Assembly (NCBI GenBank): GCA_003644825.1
Contig: QNDJ01000094.1
Location: 1-6,626, forward strand
Source of the DNA: B21-G16 sp003644825 [NCBI: Candidatus Zhuqueibacterota bacterium]
GTDB taxonomy: Bacteria; SM23-31; B21-G16
DNA: 6,626 nt
Reading direction: 5' to 3'
Shown: piece by piece, positions 1 through 6,626 of the stretch
Position numbering within the stretch: position 1 is the first letter of the stretch
Layout of the letters: every line of letters begins with the position of its first letter
Notes under the pieces: model-generated
The model's database searches: none
The model's input: the letters and a program-made list of their open reading frames with translations, nothing else
Told to the model about the DNA's origin: nothing
Made by a program: the position numbers and the translations under genes

Positions 1-632
1 AGGATATATAGTTTGTTGTAGGATATTGAGTTATTTAGAGCAAAAATTAATGGTTGAACTAAATCAGAGCAATACAATGGTTGTATGATGTTTCTACCAT
101 TACCAAGAATGATGATAAAAGGAAGTTTACAGGCAAGAAGAAGAAGTTTGGAAAGATTACGCCGGTCATATTTACCATATAGTACTCCAATTCTAAAAAT
201 TGTATAAGAAAGACCAGAATTTATTATAATATTTTCAGCTTTAGCTTTTGTTTCACCATATATTCCTTTATTTTTTTTTAGACCAGCAGGGTATCCAGAA
301 AAGAAAATTATTCTTTTCACATTATTTTCTTTAGCAGCACGAACGATATTTTCAGTTCCAACTATATTTATCTGGTTGTGCACTGTTTCATTTACGCTAT
401 CTATGGCAGCAGCCATATGAATAACAGCATCAACTTTTATAAATAATTTTTTTAATGTAGAATATTTTGTTATATCAGCTTTTTCTATTTCTATTAATGG
501 GTGTTCTTTCAAATTTAATGGAAGTGGTGTGTTATGTATTATACAGCGACAGATAAATCCACTGTCTAATAAAGAGGGAATGATATTTTTTCCAACAAAC
601 CCGGTTCCCCCTGTAATGAGTAATCTTTTCAT
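1..632 (-). CDS. NAD(P)-dependent epimerase/dehydratase (extended SDR), 3' end cut by window edge
   Basis: The frame opens at an ATG (632-630) and stays open to base 1, giving 210 residues without the C-terminus. The N-terminus reads MKRLLITGGTGFVG, with the Rossmann dinucleotide-binding glycines G8, G11 and G14 of the GxxGxxG motif. The catalytic SDR pair is Y125 and K129 (YGETK), and S112 (FFSGYPAG) lies where the active-site Ser/Thr is expected. Residues 72-76 (HMAAA) match the strand-4 motif of extended SDRs, and FRIGVLYG (146-153) resembles their RxxxxYG segment. Such enzymes are cytosolic and usually act on nucleotide sugars as epimerases, dehydratases or reductases; the substrate cannot be read here. 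The gene lies 11 nt after the radical SAM gene on the same strand, so they are probably co-transcribed. The leader has no Shine-Dalgarno sequence. The start is chosen because the beta strand and glycine motif begin at the usual distance from it. Confidence 0.88.
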   Translation of the reverse strand, partial: MKRLLITGGTGFVGKNIIPSLLDSGFICRCIIHNTPLPLNLKEHPLIEIEKADITKYSTLKKLFIKVDAVIHMAAAIDSVNETVHNQINIVGTENIVRAAKENNVKRIIFFSGYPAGLKKNKGIYGETKAKAENIIINSGLSYTIFRIGVLYGKYDRRNLSKLLLLACKLPFIIILGNGRNIIQPLYCSDLVQPLIFALNNSISYNKLYI

Positions 633-643
633 ATTTGATAATT

Positions 644-1957
644 TTATGATAAAATGGTTTTATAATGTTTAATGAAATATTTAAAACGAAAGTAGTATGA
701 AACCCAGGCTTTTTCTTTCAGTTCTAAAAGCTTTTTATTGGATAAATTTTTATGTTTAAAAACAGGATTAAAAAAAGTAAATTTTTCCCAGTCTTTTTCA
801 TATATGTCATTTTTTAACTTTTCAAATAGTGGGGTTCCAGGAAGAGGCGTATTAATATGAAACTGAGCTACTAATGTGTTAAGCTTTTTAGCGTAACTTA
901 TAGTTTTTTTAATGGACTCTTCTGTATCTTTTTCCAGTCCAAGAACATAAAAAGCTGCTATATTTATTCCTTTTTTATGACAGTATTCAATCATTTTATT
1001 TTGATGAGCTATGTTTATTGGGATTCGGTCTGCATTTTTTAGGATTTCGGGTTCTATTGATTCAATTCCCACATTAAATCCACGCAAACCAGCTTCATAG
1101 AAAAAATCAATTGTTTTTTCGTCTATTAAATCTAATCTTGTTTCACAAGCCCATTCAAAATCATTATTCAATTGTTCTTTTATTATTAATTCTGCTATTT
1201 TTTTTGCTCTTTTACGGTCACAGGTGAATAAAGGGTCTCTAAATATTGATGATTTAGCGTTATATTTTTTTTTAATATATTTAATTTCACTGATGACATT
1301 CTCAGGTGATCTCTTTCTGTAGGTTTTATAATAAACAGGATATGCACAGTAATCACATTTATATACACAACCTCTGCTGGTAAGGATTGGCAACATAGGT
1401 TTTTTTGTTAAAATAGGTTTGTAGCTAAATTTATTTACTTGAAATTTATCCCAGTCAGGAAATGGTAGAGAATCAAGGTCTTTTACTGGTTTTGAAACTA
1501 TATATCCTTCTGGAATTTTTTTATCGGTAATAGAAAAAAATACATTCTCAGGTTCTCCAGAAACAATAAAATCGTAACAACCTTCATAATAGTCTGGTTT
1601 AACACCAGCAAATGGTCCTATTAATCCTATTTTTGTTTTTTTTCTTTCTTTTTTGATACGTTTTGCAAATTTCAATTCATTTTTACAATCTACAATTGTA
1701 GTGGGAATAATTATAAGATCGACTTCCTGCGGTTCATTACCATTAATAATTATAACTTCGTGTCCATTATTTTGAAGTATACTTGTAAGATAGCCTAAAA
1801 TTAAAAAAGGGATTCTTCGCTTTCTTTTTTTAGTTATTGTTAATATCCTTGCAAAGATTGAATTACCGACCTGTGTATTTATTCCATAACCTCCCATTTG
1901 ATCTTTTCCAACATCATTGCTTTTTCCAGGTAAACGTTCAACTAATCCAATTTTCAT
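644..1957 (-). CDS. B12-binding-domain type radical SAM protein
   Basis: This is a 437-residue protein with the two-domain layout of cobalamin-binding radical SAM enzymes. Residues 1-150 form a Rossmann-like N-terminal domain with alternating strands (MKIGLVE, HEVIIINGN, VDLIIIP, KIGLIGP, YDFIVSGEPE). Residues 190-380 are the radical SAM barrel. The [4Fe-4S] cysteines are C197, C201 and C204 (CxxxCxxC, in SRGCVYKCDYC). Other family signatures are FRDPLF (239-244), GFNVGIES (293-300), FYVLGLEKDTEES (336-348) and PLPGTPLFEKL (371-381). The cluster reductively cleaves S-adenosylmethionine to a 5'-deoxyadenosyl radical; relatives act in cyclisations, methylations and lipid or hopanoid modification. 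I see no DxHxxG cobalamin-ligand motif, so B12 may be bound base-on-independently or not at all. The product is unknown. The ATG at 1957 begins the first domain strand; M21 is a less likely start. It is the first gene of the minus-strand unit and has its own promoter candidate. Confidence 0.93.
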   Translation of the reverse strand: MKIGLVERLPGKSNDVGKDQMGGYGINTQVGNSIFARILTITKKRKRRIPFLILGYLTSILQNNGHEVIIINGNEPQEVDLIIIPTTIVDCKNELKFAKRIKKERKKTKIGLIGPFAGVKPDYYEGCYDFIVSGEPENVFFSITDKKIPEGYIVSKPVKDLDSLPFPDWDKFQVNKFSYKPILTKKPMLPILTSRGCVYKCDYCAYPVYYKTYRKRSPENVISEIKYIKKKYNAKSSIFRDPLFTCDRKRAKKIAELIIKEQLNNDFEWACETRLDLIDEKTIDFFYEAGLRGFNVGIESIEPEILKNADRIPINIAHQNKMIEYCHKKGINIAAFYVLGLEKDTEESIKKTISYAKKLNTLVAQFHINTPLPGTPLFEKLKNDIYEKDWEKFTFFNPVFKHKNLSNKKLLELKEKAWVSYYFRFKYFIKHYKTILS

Positions 1958-1988
1958 ATTGCATATTTATGTTAAAATTCATTTTTGA

Positions 1989-2016
1989 AATATAAAAATT
2001 ATTTAAATAAAGTCAA
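1989..2016 (-). promoter_or_regulatory. Sigma-70-like promoter candidate for the radical SAM gene
   Basis: Reading the minus strand, the -35 hexamer is TTGACT (2016-2011, 5 of 6 to consensus) and the -10 is TATATT (1994-1989, 5 of 6), with a 16-nt spacer. Transcription would start near 1981-1983, leaving a leader of roughly 25 nt before the ATG at 1957. The spacer contains a 12-bp perfect palindrome (1999-2010), which may be chance in such A+T-rich DNA. The promoter is predicted by eye only. Confidence 0.5.
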
Positions 2017-2055
2017 CATTTAAAAATTTTTAGTTTTTAAAGTATTATATTTAAA

Positions 2056-2083
2056 TTTACACTTGAGAAATCTTATCTATATT
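2056..2083 (+). promoter_or_regulatory. Sigma-70-like promoter candidate for the obgE operon
   Basis: The -35 hexamer is TTTACA (2056-2061, 5 of 6 to consensus) and the -10 is TATATT (2078-2083, 5 of 6), with a 16-nt spacer. It has the same -10 hexamer and spacer length as the divergent promoter on the other strand, and the two -35 boxes lie back to back 39 nt apart. The start site would fall near 2090, only about 8 nt before the obgE ATG, which would give an almost leaderless mRNA. This fits the lack of a Shine-Dalgarno sequence there. Confidence 0.5.
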
Positions 2084-2088
2084 TGTAA

Positions 2089-3078
<990 letters not shown>

Positions 3079-4173
3079 TTGATATACAGGATTGAGGATT
3101 TAATTAAATTACTTAATATTCATCAGATTGGTTCTACTCGTTTGCGTAATCTTGTAAGTTATTTTGGTTCCACTGAAGGTGTATTGAATGCTTCTTTTAA
3201 GGAATTAAAAAGTGTTCCAGGAATTGATGAGAATATTGCAAAATGTATTAAGAATCAGAAAGATGATGTATTTGTAAAAAATCAAATTAAGGCAGTAAAA
3301 GAACATAATGTCAGAATAGTTACTTTCTGGGATGAGGAATATCCTTATAATTTAAAGAAGATTAATGATCCACCAGTTCTAATATATATTAAGGGGAATT
3401 TTTTAAATAAGGATAAATATTCAATATCGATTGTTGGAACCAGGACGCCAACAGAATATGGAAAGATAATTGCAGAAAAATTTTCAAAGGAACTGGTGTC
3501 TCTTGGACTTACTGTTATAAGTGGTCTGGCAAGAGGTGTAGATTCAGCTGCTCATAGGGGTGCTATTAATGGTGGTGGAAGAACGATAGGTGTTCTGGGT
3601 AGTGCTCTTAACAGGATATATCCACCGGAAAATTTGAAACTTGCAAGAAAGGTTATGGAATCTGGTGCATTGATTTCCGAATTTCCAATGGGAACAGGCC
3701 CTGATAGAGAAAATTTCCCCAGAAGAAATAGAATTATAAGTGGTATGTCGCTGGGAACATTGGTTGTTGAAGGGAGAAAAGATAGTGGTGCTATAATAAC
3801 TGCAGATTTTGCTTTTTCACAGAAAAGAAAAGTGTTTGCTGTTCCAGGAAGTATAGACAATCCAAAAAGTGAAGGACCTCACTTTTTAATTAAGAAAGGT
3901 GCAGTGCTGGTGCAAAGTGTTAATGATATACTTGAAGAACTGGAACCAGAATTGAAAGGCCTTCAGACGAAAATTGATTTACCTGAAGTTAAAATAGAGC
4001 TCTCAGAGGGCGAAGAAAAAATTTTAAATTTACTTTCGAGAGAGCCCATACATATTGATGTGATTTGTAAAAAAGGAAATTTTACTTCTTCGAGTGCTCT
4101 TTCGTTGTTGTTATCTCTTGAATTGAAAGGACTTGTAAAGCAGCTTCCTGGAAAGATGTTTATAAGGTATTAG
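3079..4173 (+). CDS. dprA: DNA-processing protein DprA (Smf), RecA loader
   Basis: This is a 364-residue DprA/Smf protein. In transformable bacteria DprA binds incoming single-stranded DNA in the cytosol and loads RecA; many non-competent species also keep it. Residues 5-60 form an N-terminal SAM/HhH-like region (IGSTRLRNLVSYFG, VPGIDENIA). Residues 75-290 are the extended Rossmann DprA domain, with SIVGTRTPTEYG (117-128), SGLARGVDSAAH (148-159), FPRRNRIISG (213-222), VVEGRKDSGAIITA (229-242) and VFAVPG (252-257). Residues 308-364 form the C-terminal winged-helix DprA domain. The length is normal for a three-domain DprA. The start is a TTG directly after the obgE TAA, in the same frame and with a good Shine-Dalgarno sequence, so translation is probably coupled to obgE. 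In many genomes topA follows dprA; here a DUF362/ferredoxin gene does. No competence genes are visible, so a role in transformation is not shown. Confidence 0.97.
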   Translation: MIYRIEDLIKLLNIHQIGSTRLRNLVSYFGSTEGVLNASFKELKSVPGIDENIAKCIKNQKDDVFVKNQIKAVKEHNVRIVTFWDEEYPYNLKKINDPPVLIYIKGNFLNKDKYSISIVGTRTPTEYGKIIAEKFSKELVSLGLTVISGLARGVDSAAHRGAINGGGRTIGVLGSALNRIYPPENLKLARKVMESGALISEFPMGTGPDRENFPRRNRIISGMSLGTLVVEGRKDSGAIITADFAFSQKRKVFAVPGSIDNPKSEGPHFLIKKGAVLVQSVNDILEELEPELKGLQTKIDLPEVKIELSEGEEKILNLLSREPIHIDVICKKGNFTSSSALSLLLSLELKGLVKQLPGKMFIRY

Positions 4174-4245
4174 AAAAATTTTTTTTGACGAAATTTATTT
4201 TATATAAGTTTGAACCTTTTAAGAGTTAATTCATTAATTTGAAAA

Positions 4246-5364
4246 ATGGCAAAAAAAGCAAAGGTGGTAATATACAATTGTGAGGAATATGATTTACAGA
4301 AAGTAACAGATAAAATAGCGAGAATATTTGATGAGTTTGGAGGTATATCTAATTTTGTTAAAAATGGAGATAAAGTATTTTTAAAACCTAATTTACTTTC
4401 AGCTAAACCTCCAGAAAGAGGAATAACAACACATCCTGTAATAGTAGAGGCTGTGGTAAACCTTGTTAAAGAATGTGGTGGTAAACCTGTTATAGGGGAT
4501 AGTCCAGCTGGAGCAATGGGGAATATTAAGAGGTACTGGGTTAATACCGGTTTAGAGGATCTGGCAAGAAGAACAAATACTCTTCTTGTTGATTATGAAG
4601 GTAAAAAAGTTGTAAAGAAAAGTGTTAATGAAAAGGAATATTATATATCTGGAGAGGTACTTGACTCAGATGTAATAATTAATTTATGTAAATTAAAAAC
4701 TCACTTTTTAGTATTATATACAGGTGCAATTAAAAATATTTTTGGTTTAATTCCGGGTCTCAGGAAATCTCAATATCATAAAATGTTTCCAAAACCTGAA
4801 GAATTTTCAGAAATTCTTGTTGATATATATTCTTTAGTTCCTGTTGGATTTCATATAATGGATGCAATATTATGTATGGATGGAAATGGTCCTTCTTCTG
4901 GTAAATTGAAGCAGTTTGGGTATATACTTGGTAGTGATGATGGGGTTGCTCTTGATTCTTATTGTAATTATATTATGGGATTTAGAGATAATGAAGTTTT
5001 AACAACAAAGATCGCAGGAGAAAGAGGACTTGGTGTTTCAAATCTGAATAATATTGAGGTTATTGGAGATTCAGTAAAAAATAATGATTTTTGCCTTCCA
5101 TCAAATAAATACATTAAGATGATTCCAAAGTTTTTAATGATGTTTATAGGTAAGTTAATCTGGGTAAAACCCATAGTAATAGATAAAAAATGTGTTAATT
5201 GTAAGAAATGTGTTAACATTTGCCCGACTGGTGCTATGAAGGAAGGTTTAAAATTTCCTTCAATAGATTATAAGCTATGTATTAACTGTAGTTGTTGTGA
5301 TGAAGTCTGCCCGGAAAATGCTATAGAACAAAAGCTTTCCTGGCTGGCAAAAAAAATCAGTTAG
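4246..5364 (+). CDS. DUF362 protein with C-terminal 2[4Fe-4S] ferredoxin domain
   Basis: This is a 372-residue cytosolic protein, judged by the absence of a signal peptide. Residues 5-285 match the DUF362 fold: KVFLKPNLLSAKPPERGITTHP (43-64), GGKPVIGDSPAG (78-89), VIINLCKLKTHFLVLYTGAIKNIFGLIPG (143-171) and ILCMDGNGPSSG (208-219). A hydrophobic linker (about 293-311) leads to a bacterial-type ferredoxin domain. Cluster I ligands are C316, C319, C322 and C326, and cluster II ligands are C345, C348, C351 and C355, both as CxxCxxCxxxCP; C350 is an extra cysteine. The family is common in anaerobes, but its reaction is not established. The ferredoxin part implies electron transfer to or from the DUF362 part (inference). 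It follows dprA by 72 nt without a clear terminator and precedes aroK by 10 nt, so it is probably co-transcribed with aroK. The ATG has no Shine-Dalgarno sequence. Confidence 0.93.
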   Translation: MAKKAKVVIYNCEEYDLQKVTDKIARIFDEFGGISNFVKNGDKVFLKPNLLSAKPPERGITTHPVIVEAVVNLVKECGGKPVIGDSPAGAMGNIKRYWVNTGLEDLARRTNTLLVDYEGKKVVKKSVNEKEYYISGEVLDSDVIINLCKLKTHFLVLYTGAIKNIFGLIPGLRKSQYHKMFPKPEEFSEILVDIYSLVPVGFHIMDAILCMDGNGPSSGKLKQFGYILGSDDGVALDSYCNYIMGFRDNEVLTTKIAGERGLGVSNLNNIEVIGDSVKNNDFCLPSNKYIKMIPKFLMMFIGKLIWVKPIVIDKKCVNCKKCVNICPTGAMKEGLKFPSIDYKLCINCSCCDEVCPENAIEQKLSWLAKKIS

Positions 5365-5374
5365 AATTTTAAAA

Positions 5375-5914
5375 ATGAAGAAAAAAGATAAAAGAATTTA
5401 TATTACGGGTTTTATGGGGACAGGGAAAACCACACTTGGTGAAATCCTTGCAAGAAAACTTGGTTATAAATTTATTGATATTGATAATATTATAGAAAAA
5501 AAAGCAGGAAAAACTATAAAAGAAATTTTTGATGAAGAGGGAGCTTCTTACTTCAGAGAGATTGAAAAAGAAGCTTTAAAGGAGATTCTTGGATTAAAAA
5601 ATATAGTTGTTTCTTTAGGTGGAGGAACGCTTATTGATGATGAAAATTTAATGTCAGTAAAAAAATCAGGGAAATTAATTCATCTTTCCGCTGAACCGTC
5701 TGAAATATGGAGAAGAGTTAAGGACTCTGAAAAGAAACTTCTATTAAAAGGCGCGATTCTTGACGAATCTGATATAGAGAAAATATATTCGAGAATTTCT
5801 GTACTTATTGATTTGAGAAAAAAAGGATATAATCAGTCTGATTTTTCTATCAAAACTGATAAGAAGTCTCCTGAAGAAATTATTATAGATATAATGAAAT
5901 TTCTCAATAAGTGA
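5375..5914 (+). CDS. aroK: Shikimate kinase
   Basis: This is a 179-residue shikimate kinase, of normal length. It phosphorylates shikimate at O3 with ATP in the chorismate pathway, in the cytosol. The Walker A motif is GFMGTGKTT (12-20). FIDID (33-37) supplies D35 and the shikimate-binding D37. R61 (YFREIE) and GGG (82-84, in SLGGGT) are the other substrate-binding signatures, and R148 in RKKGY (148-152) corresponds to the second shikimate Arg of the RxPLY motif. The LID segment, usually RPLL, reads KKLL (120-123), so the catalytic lid Arg is replaced by Lys. The RxPLY motif is also altered to RKKGY. The gene starts 10 nt after the DUF362 gene, with an A-rich leader and no Shine-Dalgarno sequence, and ends 19 nt from the convergent aminotransferase gene. 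A related P-loop small-molecule kinase is possible, but the shikimate-site residues make aroK by far the best call. Confidence 0.92.
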   Translation: MKKKDKRIYITGFMGTGKTTLGEILARKLGYKFIDIDNIIEKKAGKTIKEIFDEEGASYFREIEKEALKEILGLKNIVVSLGGGTLIDDENLMSVKKSGKLIHLSAEPSEIWRRVKDSEKKLLLKGAILDESDIEKIYSRISVLIDLRKKGYNQSDFSIKTDKKSPEEIIIDIMKFLNK

Positions 5915-5933
5915 AGAAATAAAAAAGACGAAT

Positions 5934-6626
5934 TTACTGCAATTTCTGAAAATATTTTTTTAATCTTATCATAGCTTTTTCAAGGTTTTCCATAGAGTTT
6001 GCATAAGAGATTCTTATATGTTCATCATTACCAAATGCAATACCTGGAACAACAGCCACTTTTGCTTCTGTTAGTAAATATTCACATAGGTCAGTAGAGT
6101 TTTTTATTTTTTTTCCTTTGTAAATTCTGTTAAAGAAGTTTTTTATTCTTGGGAAAATATAGAATGCTCCTTCTGGTTTAAACACTTCTATTTCATCGAT
6201 TTCAGAGAGATTTTCATAAACAAAGTTTCTTCTTTTTTCGAATTCTTTAACCATTTTATTTATAGAATCATCACCTGTATTAAGAGCTTCTACTGAAGCA
6301 TACTGGGATATAGATGATGGGTTTGATGTTATATGACCTTGAAGATTTCCCATAGCTTTAATTATATCTTTTGGACCAGCGGCATATCCAATTCTCCATC
6401 CAGTCATAGCATAGGATTTGGAAACACCATTAATTGTAATTGTGTTTTCATAAATATCTTTGCTTAGGGATGCTATACTTATATATTGTTTTCCATCATA
6501 GACGAGCTTTTCATAAATTTCATCAGTAATAATTATTATATTATTCTCAACACAAAAATTAGCAATATCTAATAGTTCATTTTCATCGTAAAAAACACCG
6601 GAAGGGTTTGTAGGATTATTGAATAA
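5934..6626 (-). CDS. Class I aspartate-type aminotransferase, N-terminal part cut by window edge
   Basis: The frame is open from base 6626 to the stop at 5936-5934, giving the last 230 residues of a PLP-dependent fold-type I aminotransferase that is usually near 390 residues. The start lies beyond the window; the internal ATG at 6407 lies inside the active-site motif and is not a start. Fragment residues 3-10 (NNPTNPSG) hold the Asn that contacts PLP. ITDEIYEKLVYD (33-44) carries the Asp that pairs with the pyridine nitrogen and the Tyr. K70 in NGVSKSYAMTGWRIGYAAGP is the PLP Schiff-base lysine, and R205 (IRISYA) binds the substrate alpha-carboxylate. These match the subgroup Ib aspartate aminotransferases (aspC/aspB, Thermus and Bacillus type). 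Some members also use prephenate. Residues that decide this lie upstream of the window, so the substrate remains open. It is convergent with aroK and no clear terminator is seen between them. Confidence 0.95.
   Translation of the reverse strand, partial: LFNNPTNPSGVFYDENELLDIANFCVENNIIIITDEIYEKLVYDGKQYISIASLSKDIYENTITINGVSKSYAMTGWRIGYAAGPKDIIKAMGNLQGHITSNPSSISQYASVEALNTGDDSINKMVKEFEKRRNFVYENLSEIDEIEVFKPEGAFYIFPRIKNFFNRIYKGKKIKNSTDLCEYLLTEAKVAVVPGIAFGNDEHIRISYANSMENLEKAMIRLKKYFQKLQ

Noticed and set aside
1999-2032. Two perfect 12-bp palindromes (1999-2010 and 2021-2032) as strong operator calls.
   Set aside because: They consist only of A and T in a region that is almost all A and T, where such palindromes arise by chance; kept only as a remark in the promoter finding.
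3552-3860. Minus-strand open frame within dprA.
   Set aside because: It is the antisense shadow of the conserved DprA Rossmann domain, with no motif of its own and no ribosome binding site.
4174-4187. A5T8 run after the dprA stop as an intrinsic terminator.
   Set aside because: There is no G+C-containing stem before the T run, and the A and T runs have no loop between them, so a functional terminator is not supported.
4174-4245. Possible promoter upstream of the DUF362 gene: TTGACG (4185-4190) with TATATA (4201-4206), or TTGAAC (4210-4215) with ATTAAT (4233-4238).
   Set aside because: The first pair has a 10-nt spacer, too short for sigma-70. The second has the right spacing (17 nt) but only 4 of 6 matches in each box, which is expected by chance in this A+T-rich gap.
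4968-5219. Minus-strand open frame within the DUF362 gene.
   Set aside because: It is antisense to a conserved gene, and its hydrophobic composition follows from the A+T-rich complement.
5899-5920. ATTTCT/AGAAAT inverted repeat at the aroK 3' end as a bidirectional terminator for the convergent genes.
   Set aside because: The stem is only 6 bp, with one G-C pair, and is not followed by a good T run on either strand.
6405-6407. Internal ATG as the start of the aminotransferase gene.
   Set aside because: It lies inside the conserved SYAMTGWRIGYAAGP block, and the frame upstream encodes the PLP lysine and other family motifs up to the window edge.

Overview
The window is a clearly A+T-rich bacterial chromosomal segment. 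Obg and DprA are typical bacterial proteins, which argues against an archaeon. Two cysteine-rich iron-sulfur proteins (a radical SAM enzyme and a DUF362/ferredoxin protein) suggest an anaerobe, and most starts lack a Shine-Dalgarno sequence. I cannot assign a phylum from this. An uncultured low-GC anaerobic lineage is a reasonable guess, but only a guess. I see no mobile elements, tRNA or rRNA genes, CRISPR arrays or phage genes.

Layout. (1) Bases 1-1957, minus strand: a cobalamin-binding-type radical SAM gene followed after 11 nt by an NAD(P)-dependent sugar epimerase/SDR gene that runs off the left edge. They look like a two-gene (or longer) unit for an unknown product. (2) Bases 1958-2097: a divergent intergenic region with back-to-back sigma-70-like promoters. 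(3) Bases 2098-5914, plus strand: obgE (ribosome-assembly GTPase), dprA (ssDNA-binding RecA loader, separated from obgE only by the stop codon and in the same frame), a DUF362 protein with a C-terminal two-cluster ferredoxin, and aroK (shikimate kinase). Spacings are 0, 72 and 10 nt. (4) Bases 5934-6626, minus strand: the C-terminal part of a class I aspartate-type aminotransferase, convergent with aroK and cut by the right edge.

Functionally the plus-strand unit is a mixed housekeeping operon. aroK serves aromatic amino acid synthesis, and the convergent aminotransferase could also serve amino acid synthesis, though its substrate cannot be fixed here. The rSAM-SDR pair is the accessory part and the best place to look for unexplored chemistry. 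I did not find a clearly new system. The points worth a second look are the near absence of Shine-Dalgarno leaders together with a near-leaderless obgE promoter, a substituted lid motif in shikimate kinase, the in-frame obgE/dprA junction, and the uncharacterised rSAM-SDR pair.
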